DNA of 15,017 bases from Verrucomicrobiota bacterium (lineage in GTDB: Bacteria; Chlamydiota; Chlamydiia; Chlamydiales; Rhabdochlamydiaceae): assembly GCA_903970455.1 (NCBI GenBank), contig CAJCIW010000024.1:1-15017 (forward strand), read 5' to 3'. The notes beneath the pieces were generated by a model, which was not told the origin of the DNA, made no database searches, and saw nothing but the letters and a program-made list of their open reading frames with translations. A program made the translations under genes and the position numbers. Shown here one piece after another: positions 1-6,571 of this stretch (positions within the stretch are counted from its first letter, which is position 1; each line of letters begins with the position of its first letter).

Positions 1-623
1 TGAAGAGTAATCAAAAAAATCCAAATAGCATTGACCATCAAATACTTAAGGCCATAATCAGCCTTGGACATGGTGCTGTATTTGTTCCAACAGACTTTTT
101 AGGCTTTGGTAGTCGGCAAGCGGTCGACATTGTTCTCCATCGACTGGTTCAAAAAGGAACCATCCGCCGCCTTGCAAGGGGAATATATGATTTTCCTAAA
201 GAACATCCTAAGATTGGAAAACTCCTACCATCTCCAGAAAAGATCGCAGAGGCGTTGGTTGGCAGAGATTGCACACGCATTCAACCAACTGGGGCTTACG
301 CAGCCAATATCCTAGGACTATCCGAACAGGTCCCTGCCAAAGTTGTATTCCTAACAGATGGGCCAAGTCGAACAGTAAAAATTGGTACGACAACCATTCA
401 GCTACGAAGAACAACTCCTAAAAATATGGCGATGGCAGGACGATTCACCGGACTTCTAGTTCAAGCTCTCCGTGAATTAGGCAAAGAACATATTACTTCA
501 GAACGAATTGAACATTTAAAACGGACTATTCCACTGGATGCAAGACAAGAACTGCTCAAGGATATTCGATTTGCACCAGAATGGATGCATTCCATTTTCA
601 GGGAACTAGCTGAGGAGGCTTAA
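1..623 (+). CDS. AbiEi-type antitoxin / DUF6088 family transcriptional regulator (start codon cut by window edge)
   Basis: This is the antitoxin of a type IV (AbiE) toxin-antitoxin pair, a DNA-binding protein expected to repress its own operon and to counter the downstream nucleotidyltransferase. The frame is open from base 3. Bases 1-2 are TG, so the first codon is probably an NTG start lacking one base, giving about 207 residues. An internal TTG at 255 would discard the N-terminal domain and is not the start. Residues 10 to about 60 form a winged-helix-like segment containing GSRQAVDIVLHRLV and a basic wing ending RLARGIYDFP. The rest matches my memory of DUF6088/AbiEi proteins, including LQPTGA-like (here IQPTGAYAANILGLS), VPAKVVFLTDGPSRTV and a LRR-TPK motif. 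It abuts the toxin gene with no gap, so the two are one operon. The promoter lies upstream of the window. Confidence 0.85.
   Translation, partial: KSNQKNPNSIDHQILKAIISLGHGAVFVPTDFLGFGSRQAVDIVLHRLVQKGTIRRLARGIYDFPKEHPKIGKLLPSPEKIAEALVGRDCTRIQPTGAYAANILGLSEQVPAKVVFLTDGPSRTVKIGTTTIQLRRTTPKNMAMAGRFTGLLVQALRELGKEHITSERIEHLKRTIPLDARQELLKDIRFAPEWMHSIFRELAEEA
612..618 (+). promoter_or_regulatory. Ribosome binding site for the AbiEii toxin gene
   Basis: The sequence GAGGAGG lies inside the last codons of the antitoxin gene, 5 bases before a GTG at 624 that directly follows the antitoxin TAA. It fixes the toxin start and implies translational coupling. Confidence 0.7.
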
Positions 624-2003
624 GTGAAACTCGACTTTCTAAAATTACCGTCCGACGAGCGACGCCTCTACATTGAACAAGCTGCTATTCAGAGAAACAT
701 CTCCCCAGTAATCATGGAGAAAGATTTTTTCGTATGCTGGTTACTCGGGATTCTGTTTGAGTCACGGTTTGCCGACAGTCTTGTATTCAAGGGAGGTACC
801 TCGCTATCAAAGATATTTGACGCAATCAATCGGTTTTCTGAAGATATTGATCTTTCGCTATCTCCAGCCTTTCTTGGGCTGCCTGAATCCGCTGCAAATC
901 GCAGCCAAGCTGACAAATGGTGGGAAAAAGCTGAAGAAGCATGTGAACATGCTGTTCAAACTCAGATTATGCCGACGTTAGAAGCATCAGCATTGGGCGT
1001 ATTAGGAAAACATGAGCAGGCAAGATTCGAGTTTTTAAAAGACTCCCAAACCAAGTCGCCTGTAATTCTTTTCCATTATCCATCATCGCTACCAACTGGA
1101 TTTGACTATATCAAACGCTCTGTAAAACTCGAATTCGGCTCTCTAACTGATCAACAACCCACTGGACGCTATCCGATACGACCCTGGATTGCCGAGATTT
1201 TTCCTGCAGCATTTCCCGATTGGCAATGTAAAGTCATAGCTCTAGAGATTGAGCGAACTTTCTGGGAAAAGGCTACGATCCTACACGCAGAGTACCATCG
1301 ACCTCTCGATAAGCCAATGCGAGATAGATTCTCCCGCCACTATGCTGATACTGCGGCACTGGCAAATCATGCAGAGGCAATCAAAGCTATTGATTACGAC
1401 GACCTTCGAGATAGAGTGGTTTCATGGAAAAATCTATTTTTTCGAGACTCGTCGGCAAACTACGCCCAAGCCAAACCTGGCACATTTCACCTTGTTCCCA
1501 GAGCTGAAAGATTGCCTGAATTGCGACGTGATTATCAGTTGATGCGCGATATGTACCTTGGTGAGCCTGTCAGTTTTGATGATATACTGAGCATGCTATC
1601 CAACCTAGAGCATCGTATTAATCACGTAGAGTCATTGCCCTCTTTAGGAGAGGCTTTTGTCAGGAGAAGAGGAGATGAATTAATTCAAACCGTGACGAAA
1701 ATCTTAAATGGTGGCGCTAACGTTAATGATGTTTCTTGGAACGGACATCGCCCTTTGCAATTATTAATCAAAGCCCTCTTGGAACCACGCAAAAAGCTTG
1801 AACTAGTTAAACGCATGATTGACCTAGGGGCTGATATTCACTCTGCAGATAAAAGTGGATTAACACCCTACCAAGTGGCTATTTCTGAAAAGAATAAATT
1901 AATTTCCGATCTCTTACATTCCAAGGGTGCTCGTCCCATGTCGCCTCCAGGAACTGGCTACGCTCAGCATTATGACATGTACCATGAAATCCCATTGCCA
2001 TAA
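624..2003 (+). CDS. AbiEii/AbiGii-type nucleotidyltransferase toxin with C-terminal ankyrin-repeat extension
   Basis: This is the toxin of the AbiE pair, a DNA polymerase beta-like nucleotidyltransferase. Known AbiEii relatives (for example MenT proteins) add nucleotides to tRNA, and AbiE systems abort phage infection. Residues 32-37 (EKDFFV) are the conserved N-terminal motif. KGGTS at 56-60 and SEDIDLS at 72-78 give the catalytic GG-S and D-x-D (Asp74, Asp76). A conserved ERTFWEKATILH segment lies at 210-221 and RHYADT at 238-243. The nucleotidyltransferase fold accounts for roughly the first 340 residues. Residues about 350-436 look like two to three ankyrin repeats: a NGGANVND turn, then GHRPLQLL, then LGADIHSADKSGLTPYQVAI, ending LLHSKGA. 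This extension is unusual and makes the protein (459 residues) longer than a plain AbiEii. The start is GTG. The nucleotidyltransferase call is firm; the ankyrin call is from pattern only. Confidence 0.88.
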   Translation: MKLDFLKLPSDERRLYIEQAAIQRNISPVIMEKDFFVCWLLGILFESRFADSLVFKGGTSLSKIFDAINRFSEDIDLSLSPAFLGLPESAANRSQADKWWEKAEEACEHAVQTQIMPTLEASALGVLGKHEQARFEFLKDSQTKSPVILFHYPSSLPTGFDYIKRSVKLEFGSLTDQQPTGRYPIRPWIAEIFPAAFPDWQCKVIALEIERTFWEKATILHAEYHRPLDKPMRDRFSRHYADTAALANHAEAIKAIDYDDLRDRVVSWKNLFFRDSSANYAQAKPGTFHLVPRAERLPELRRDYQLMRDMYLGEPVSFDDILSMLSNLEHRINHVESLPSLGEAFVRRRGDELIQTVTKILNGGANVNDVSWNGHRPLQLLIKALLEPRKKLELVKRMIDLGADIHSADKSGLTPYQVAISEKNKLISDLLHSKGARPMSPPGTGYAQHYDMYHEIPLP

Positions 2004-2076
2004 GCGCTTCAAAATTGTGCAGGAATTTGGCACTATTATATGCACCCCATGACGCACACGCGTAATAGGGAATGAA

Positions 2077-2391
2077 TTATCTTTTCTTTGCCCAGTAAGC
2101 GAGCATCCCTCGACGTGCAGCTTCCCTACTTTTATCTTTGCCTTCCTGTGTTTTTGCTCCTGTTGATAAGCCTCCATGCATTCGACAGCGGCCATTAATC
2201 GGTTCTCCTGTTTTGGAGTCCACCACAACCTTAGCTTTGCAGGAATGACCATCTCGGCACTTAGCACCACATAAAGGCCGGTTCTTTTTCCATGAACTTT
2301 CGTTTTTCCAATGAGCCGAACGATAAACATCTAACATGTGATTGGAATAACTCCACGGCTCCCAAGATTTATACTGCCATGATCTAACCAT
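2077..2391 (-). CDS. Small HGGxSTG-type protein with candidate Cys/His zinc site
   Basis: This predicted 104-residue basic protein carries a Cys-rich segment near its middle (CGAKCRDGHSCKAK, then GRCRMHGGLSTGAKT) with four Cys and one His that could bind a metal, followed by the HGGLSTG motif and a basic C-terminal helix ending YWAKKR. HGGxSTG proteins are common on phages, prophages and plasmids, with no function known to me. The start at the ATG at 2391 is chosen because GGGGAGG lies 7 bases upstream on this strand; a TTG two codons further upstream is less likely. It is the last gene of the minus-strand element genes and converges with the AbiE operon, with about 70 bases between them that hold no clear terminator. 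Confidence 0.7.
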   Translation of the reverse strand: MVRSWQYKSWEPWSYSNHMLDVYRSAHWKNESSWKKNRPLCGAKCRDGHSCKAKVVVDSKTGEPINGRCRMHGGLSTGAKTQEGKDKSREAARRGMLAYWAKKR

Positions 2392-2422
2392 AATCAATCC
2401 TCCCCATTGATAAGTAAATGGC

Positions 2423-2638
2423 TTACCACCAATAATGCCCTGCTTCTCTAGCCATCATTTTGAATTTTTCATCTTGCTCTTTATGGTTTCTCATCGCTTT
2501 AAGTGCCCTCTCCTTTGCTTCATCATTCCCTTTTTCTTTGGCTGCAAGCCACCCTCTAACATAGTCCATATATTTGCGTGCTCTTTGATTTTTAAGCTCT
2601 TCAACCTTTTCATAGTCATAAAAGTCATACTTGTCCAT
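2423..2638 (-). CDS. Small charged protein of unknown function
   Basis: This predicted 71-residue, strongly charged protein (runs such as EKVEELKNQRARKYMD and AAKEKGNDEAKERALKAMRNH) is likely all-helical, possibly coiled-coil. The ATG at 2638 is preferred over an upstream ATG at 2689 because GGAGGT precedes it by 7 bases on this strand. It ends 32 bases before the HGGxSTG gene, so the two may share a transcript. I do not recognise the family. It has no membrane segment, signal peptide or metal motif. Its place directly downstream of the iteron cluster suggests a small accessory gene of the replication module, which is inference only. Confidence 0.6.
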   Translation of the reverse strand: MDKYDFYDYEKVEELKNQRARKYMDYVRGWLAAKEKGNDEAKERALKAMRNHKEQDEKFKMMAREAGHYWW

Positions 2639-2657
2639 GTGGACACCTCCAATCTTC

Positions 2658-2820
2658 TGTGCAACAGTTAAATTGCAATGCAGTTGCAATAGTTATTGCA
2701 TGTTTCAAATCCAAATCCTCTATGTACAGACATTATTTGTTGCGCCATTGTTGCGTCACATGTTGCATATTTCATGAGAATGTTGCGTGTTGCATTCTCT
2801 AGGGTGTGCAACATGCAACG
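2658..2820. repeat. Iteron-like GTTGCR repeat cluster, candidate replication origin
   Basis: GTTGCA/GTTGCG occurs on the plus strand at 2683, 2739, 2750, 2762, 2782 and 2789, and as its complement TGCAAC at 2660, 2807 and 2814. Looser TTGCA copies lie at 2673 and 2696. The copies at 2739, 2750 and 2762 are 11 and 12 bases apart, close to one helical turn. The gap is otherwise A+T-rich and non-coding, and sits directly after the replication protein gene. This is the layout of iteron-type origins in plasmids and P4-like satellites. That it is an origin is inferred from layout, not shown. Confidence 0.55.
2782..2819. repeat. 13-bp inverted repeat (one mismatch) built from the GTTGC units
   Basis: The left arm at 2782-2794 (GTTGCGTGTTGCA) and the right arm at 2807-2819 are reverse complements at 12 of 13 positions, around a 12-base loop. 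It lies 7 bases beyond the stop of the replication gene. It could be a protein-binding dyad in an origin or an mRNA hairpin. No U-tract follows in either direction, so it is not a standard terminator. Confidence 0.75.
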
Positions 2821-2825
2821 CAGCG

Positions 2826-4709
2826 TTATTTTTTGATTTTTCCTTCAGCTTTTGCCTTCTTTATAACTCGACAAATTGTGGATTTATGCACATCAAGCTC
2901 TTTTGCAATATCGGCTTGTGCCATTCCTTCATTGTACATGTCTATTATATCTTCATAGTCTCTATTTTCAATATCCCTACAACTCCAGATAAGCTTTGAC
3001 TCATTAGAAGTGAGCGCCGCTTCAAATGGCTTGGCGTCATCTCCACCAAATCCCCTGTTTTTTTCAAAATGAACCTCAAACTTGGCTCCATCTGATGGAG
3101 AATACTTTGGAGGGCGTCGCAGGTTAATTACAGTATCAAGAACATCTTCTTTTCTGCTTGTCCCTCTCTGCTGTCCTGCTTTGGCTGCGTGATGAACAAA
3201 CAAAACAGACTTACCCATTCTCCGTAAGAATAGAGCCAATTCTTGTACAGGCAACCAACTTTCTGCGTCATTTTCTTTGCCCGATCTAGTCAAAGTAGAG
3301 AGATTATCGAAAACAATTAAATCAAAATCGTCCATGTATTCAATAATATCGGCCTGGCCTTCAGAAGTGCATAAATCTCTAATTCCAGCTTCCTGGAGAT
3401 CAGGAGTAATAAGCCTAAAATATGCCGAGTCCAATATTTGTTTCTCAGAAGAACAAGATATTTGAGCAAGCCGTTCTTGCATTGTACTTGATGGCATCTC
3501 CCCATCTACATACAAGACCCTTTTTGGTTCGGGTGCCTGCCAATCAAATATTTCCCCTCCCGTAGCAACTGCATAAGCTATTGATAAGGAAACATAGGTT
3601 TTTCCAACGCCTCTTAGAGCATAAATCATAGTCAATCCCTGCTCTGGTAGCCATGGAGAAAGGAGCAATTTCTTTGGAGGTATTTCTAATGAAAGAAAAG
3701 CTTGAATATCGATTGGTTTCAAATGAGGCTTTCTCGAAAGCTGCTTCTTCGCGGCTTCGACACCAAAATTTATATGCAGGTCATTAAAGTCAGTAAGCGG
3801 TATCTCTTCCTTGAATTTTTGGTCATCTGGAAATATTGGCAATATAACTTTACATTGATGCTTTTTGGCTGCGGCTAGAGCTTTTGTTTTACCAGGATTT
3901 CCTGAAGTGTTGTGATCATCATCCGCAGCAATCACGATATGATGGCGCGGATAAAGTTTTTTTAGATTTCTCACTACTGGATCAATATTATGACAGTCAA
4001 AAGCGACAATAGTAGGCCATCCTGAAGTTTCGTAAACACTACTCCCTGTAGCATACCCTTCAGCAACATAAATAAGACTGTTAGCTTTGATTTCGCCTAT
4101 TTGATGATAGTTTCCCTGTTTTAACCCATGGATTATCTTTGTCCCATCTGCCCCAATATACTGAACACCACAAACCTCTCCTGTGCCATTGCAAATCGGT
4201 ACAACCAAAACAGGATTGCCATAATCATCTTTGGAATATCTCACACCATGAGCCTTGACAGATTTTTTTATCAAATAAGCCTCATGATCAGGATGCTTGG
4301 AAGTAGGTGATGCTTGATCCCATAAAATACGAGCATTTTCAGCCCGCTTTTTCTTATCTTCTTCGATCTTTAATTCGATTTCTTTTTTTCGCCTTACCCA
4401 TTCTTCGCGTATAGCCTGTAACTCGCTTTCACTGTAATTGTCACTTTTATGTTCCCAGGAACTATATTTAAAACTACCTCCGTCACTCCAAGAGCCATAT
4501 TCACAATTCAAATATGGCGTTCCTCGAGTCGACACGCCGTCAAAAGCGATATACCATTCGTCTTTCTCCCTCTTTCGATCCCTTGAAAACCGATGAATTT
4601 CTCCATCCTTCACAATAGGACCCTGAAATGGAATTCCATGGTGAAGCATTTGAGAAAGGCATTCGTTCTCAAAATCAGTAAGTGTGTATTGACTATTACC
4701 CTTATCCAT
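2826..4709 (-). CDS. Replication protein: Toprim primase domain fused to RepA-like AAA ATPase, with C-terminal helix-turn-helix
   Basis: This 627-residue multidomain protein probably starts replication of the mobile element. Numbering is from the ATG at 4709, chosen because GGAG lies 6 bases before it; a GTG four codons upstream is possible. Residues 1 to about 130 are an unrecognised N-terminal domain ending in a charged helix. Residues about 165-310 form a Toprim domain with EGYATG (Glu217) and the acidic IAADDD (263-265) followed by GNPG, and a DFNDL segment near 307-311. Residues about 345-550 form an AAA_25/RepA-type ATPase with Walker A GVGKT (367-371) and Walker B LIVFDN (464-469), then a HH pair near 506-507. 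Residues about 585-620 form a helix-turn-helix (MAQADIAKELDVHKSTICRVIKK). Toprim plus RecA-like ATPase is typical of plasmid and satellite primase-helicases. It overlaps the upstream gene by 8 bases. Confidence 0.87.
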   Translation of the reverse strand: MDKGNSQYTLTDFENECLSQMLHHGIPFQGPIVKDGEIHRFSRDRKREKDEWYIAFDGVSTRGTPYLNCEYGSWSDGGSFKYSSWEHKSDNYSESELQAIREEWVRRKKEIELKIEEDKKKRAENARILWDQASPTSKHPDHEAYLIKKSVKAHGVRYSKDDYGNPVLVVPICNGTGEVCGVQYIGADGTKIIHGLKQGNYHQIGEIKANSLIYVAEGYATGSSVYETSGWPTIVAFDCHNIDPVVRNLKKLYPRHHIVIAADDDHNTSGNPGKTKALAAAKKHQCKVILPIFPDDQKFKEEIPLTDFNDLHINFGVEAAKKQLSRKPHLKPIDIQAFLSLEIPPKKLLLSPWLPEQGLTMIYALRGVGKTYVSLSIAYAVATGGEIFDWQAPEPKRVLYVDGEMPSSTMQERLAQISCSSEKQILDSAYFRLITPDLQEAGIRDLCTSEGQADIIEYMDDFDLIVFDNLSTLTRSGKENDAESWLPVQELALFLRRMGKSVLFVHHAAKAGQQRGTSRKEDVLDTVINLRRPPKYSPSDGAKFEVHFEKNRGFGGDDAKPFEAALTSNESKLIWSCRDIENRDYEDIIDMYNEGMAQADIAKELDVHKSTICRVIKKAKAEGKIKK

Positions 4710-4971
4710 TCTTTTCTCCACGATGCTTCTTGCTAGCTTCCCAATTATTCTTTAGATTGATCTGCAAATATTCGAGGAGTGCAATTTTGGGAACTATGCG
4801 TCGTCGTTTTGAAACCTGGACGAATGGTAAAATACCACTATTTAAAGCCTGTCGAGCGGCATATTTCGTTCCAAACAAACCAAAAATGTATAAGTCATCA
4901 ATGGTAAAAAAATGACGGTTCTCGAACTCTTGAAAAAGTTTATTTGCTATAAAATTTGATTTTGAGGTCAT
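4702..4971 (-). CDS. Small winged-helix DNA-binding protein, possible regulator or excisionase-like
   Basis: This predicted 89-residue protein has a core (FTIDDLYIFGLFGTKYAARQ, then a KRRRIV wing and ALLEYL helix) that resembles the MerR/excisionase-type winged helix found in phage regulators and replication-initiation accessory proteins. The basic wing and C-terminal tail suggest DNA binding. Its last codons overlap the replication gene by 8 bases (ATGGATAA), so the two are translationally coupled and it may regulate or assist replication. The upstream non-coding region is rich in inverted repeats that could be its operators. The family call is by pattern and is moderate; the reading frame itself is well supported by the coupling. 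Confidence 0.68.
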   Translation of the reverse strand: MTSKSNFIANKLFQEFENRHFFTIDDLYIFGLFGTKYAARQALNSGILPFVQVSKRRRIVPKIALLEYLQINLKNNWEASKKHRGEKNG

Positions 4972-5295
4972 GACATCCCCTACGTTAAAGGTTTGTCATG
5001 CAAGAAGATAAATTCAGCATACGTGAAACAAAGAAATTCTATTTCTTGAAATTCACTCAGTGCTTTTGATATCCTAGGAGTTAGAAAAGCAACGGCAATG
5101 CATTTTGCTTTTTCATGCCATGATTACCTCGTACGTATTCATGGCTTTTTGCTTTTCTATCCCTATTCATTTATCCCTCTTGCATGGCGCCTACTTGTTA
5201 ATAATTGTTGCTTATTCGATCTAAAGCTATGCTTCTGAATAAAATTCCTGCATGTAAAGCTTTTTTATGTTTGGACACCTTTGTCATTTACCCTT
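4972..5295. promoter_or_regulatory. Palindrome-rich non-coding control region of the element
   Basis: About 320 bases with no credible gene lie between the two small DNA-binding protein genes. It contains a 7-bp inverted repeat with a 3-base loop at 5031-5047, GCAA/TTGC around ATGCAT at 5095-5108, a GCCATGA/TCATGGC dyad at 5117-5145, and 10-bp arms AGAAAAGCAA (5083-5092) and TTGCTTTTCT (5149-5158). It must hold the promoter of the 89-residue protein and replication genes. The density of dyads suggests operators or an origin component. Confidence 0.5.
5083..5158. repeat. Nested inverted repeats (10-bp outer arms, 7-bp inner dyad)
   Basis: The outer arms at 5083-5092 and 5149-5158 are perfect reverse complements. 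Inside, GCCATGA at 5117-5123 pairs with TCATGGC at 5139-5145, extended by TAC 5125-5127 and GTA 5135-5137 around a 7-base centre. The two dyads are not concentric (centres near 5120 and 5131), so they may form alternative structures or separate binding sites. Confidence 0.65.
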
Positions 5296-5490
5296 CTACT
5301 TACTTTCAGCGATAAACATCAGAAGTGCCTTCTCATCTAAAACAATGCGTCGACCTAGCTTCCTGACTACTTTGTCTCTAAATCCGTCAGGATTTTTAAA
5401 TAAAAGGTTTTTCAACATGTTTTCAGTAAGAAATGCATATTTCTCCACCGCTTGTCTCTTCGTGAGATACTGTTGGCTAAGTTCATTCAT
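5296..5490 (-). CDS. Small excisionase-like winged-helix protein
   Basis: This predicted 64-residue protein has QYLTKRQAVEKYAFLTENML followed by a basic stretch with GRRIVLDEKALLMFI. The pattern of helix, turn, helix and RR-I-V wing followed by a hydrophobic helix matches excisionase/MerR-type proteins that bind att sites or promoters. The ATG at 5490 is chosen because AAGGAG lies 7 bases upstream; the frame runs open to 5631 but that part is low-complexity and overlaps the gene above. Its C-terminal wing resembles that of the 89-residue protein on the other side of the control region, so the two may be distant relatives. With the integrase it may provide excision, which is inference. Confidence 0.65.
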   Translation of the reverse strand: MNELSQQYLTKRQAVEKYAFLTENMLKNLLFKNPDGFRDKVVRKLGRRIVLDEKALLMFIAESK

Positions 5491-5608
5491 CAATCTTCTC
5501 CTTGTTATATTTACGGATTCCCTTGCCGGAAATTTCCTTAAAAAACCAAAACAAGCTTCAGATTGACAAAACAGAAAATTAAAAAAACTGTCGTTGATTG
5601 GCATCAAA

Positions 5609-6571
5609 TTATGGGTCAAAAATACCACCATTTTTCTCGAAAGCTACTACTATCCAATCATACACATAATCAACCACATAAAACTTAAGAGGGGACTGAT
5701 ATAGACTGATTAACGGGGACTCTAAAATTCTCTTTTTAGACCAATTTAATGATTTTAAGAGCCGTGTTAGACACTGAATTGCGAATCGCAACTTGAGCAT
5801 ATTGATCACATTCCCATTTTCCAAAAAAATGTCAGGAATGTGAATAAGAGTATTGAAATCATCTTTGGGTATTTCATCCAATGAGGGTCTTCCCTTTCTA
5901 GCATTGTTTGGTATTGGAAAAACCTTTGAAATCCAGTTCCTGATTGTCCTTGGATCGTGAAATCTATCGATCTCAAGCAAGCTATAAAAAGGACATTTCC
6001 TATCACAAAGATACTCAGACATGCTCTCTATGGTAGGAAGTTTATGCTTTTTCAAATACCAAGTGACTTGTGCAGCAGCTTGAACAGCAATTACATTCAT
6101 TTGAGGACCAGAAAGACCAGTACGATCTCTTTCAAATCCAAGCAAATATGTATCTTGACAAATTGCAAAAGGCGCATCTTTCTCTAGAATCTGTTTGAGA
6201 AGACTGTAGCCATCATGACATTGAGTAATAACAAAAAGTTCATCTGCATGCTTATCATACTCGCATAGAAAGTCTACAATGGTTTCCGCGCTTGAGTCGC
6301 GCTTAAGGGTTTTACTCTCCTTCAAATAATACATGAGTCCGAAGAGTTTATTCTTTATATCCTCTTCATACTTTGTGATCCTTGCTTCAAAATCTCTCTC
6401 ATCTGCAGGGGGAGTCATTTCTTCAGCTGAAGATGCTTGCATCTGTTTAAGAAGCGAGCTATATCTTCGATCTAAAATTTTATCTAAGCTGAATTTTTTA
6501 GTTTTAGTAGGTTTTGAGGGAGCGCTAGAATCCTCCTGTTGGTCTAGTGGGTACCATCTAGTTTTAGGCAT
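5609..6571 (-). CDS. Hypothetical 320-residue protein coupled to the integrase
   Basis: I do not recognise this protein. The ATG at 6571 is preceded by AGGAGG at 7 bases and overlaps the integrase stop by 8 bases (ATGCCTAA), so it is translated with the integrase. It starts with a polar, disordered-looking 60 residues rich in Ser, Lys and Pro, then a charged helical region, then a more globular half. Within this, HDPRTIRNWISKVFP followed by NNARKGRPS resembles a DNA-binding helix-turn-helix with a basic tail. It has no signal peptide, membrane segment or obvious catalytic motif. Coupling to the integrase points to recombination, regulation or replication of the element, without proof. Confidence 0.7.
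   Translation of the reverse strand: MPKTRWYPLDQQEDSSAPSKPTKTKKFSLDKILDRRYSSLLKQMQASSAEEMTPPADERDFEARITKYEEDIKNKLFGLMYYLKESKTLKRDSSAETIVDFLCEYDKHADELFVITQCHDGYSLLKQILEKDAPFAICQDTYLLGFERDRTGLSGPQMNVIAVQAAAQVTWYLKKHKLPTIESMSEYLCDRKCPFYSLLEIDRFHDPRTIRNWISKVFPIPNNARKGRPSLDEIPKDDFNTLIHIPDIFLENGNVINMLKLRFAIQCLTRLLKSLNWSKKRILESPLISLYQSPLKFYVVDYVYDWIVVAFEKNGGIFDP

Noticed and set aside
1942..1965. Partial match to the tRNA-Phe 3' end (ccaggaactgg versus ccagaactgg) as a second att site
   Set aside because: The similarity is about ten bases with an inserted base, lies inside the toxin coding sequence and does not extend, so it is probably chance.
2004..2076. Bidirectional terminator between the convergent AbiE and HGGxSTG genes
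   Set aside because: No stem of useful length with a U-tract could be found in this gap.
2658..2820. CRISPR array
   Set aside because: Repeats are only six bases, occur on both strands and have irregular short spacing; no cas gene is present.
2435..2999. Plus-strand open frames over the 71-residue gene and the iteron region
   Set aside because: They are antisense to better-supported genes, rich in Phe/Cys/Leu as A+T-rich antisense frames are, and lack ribosome sites.
5267..5566. Plus-strand open frame of 99 codons
   Set aside because: It is antisense to the 64-residue excisionase-like gene, has no ribosome site and reads as low-quality sequence.
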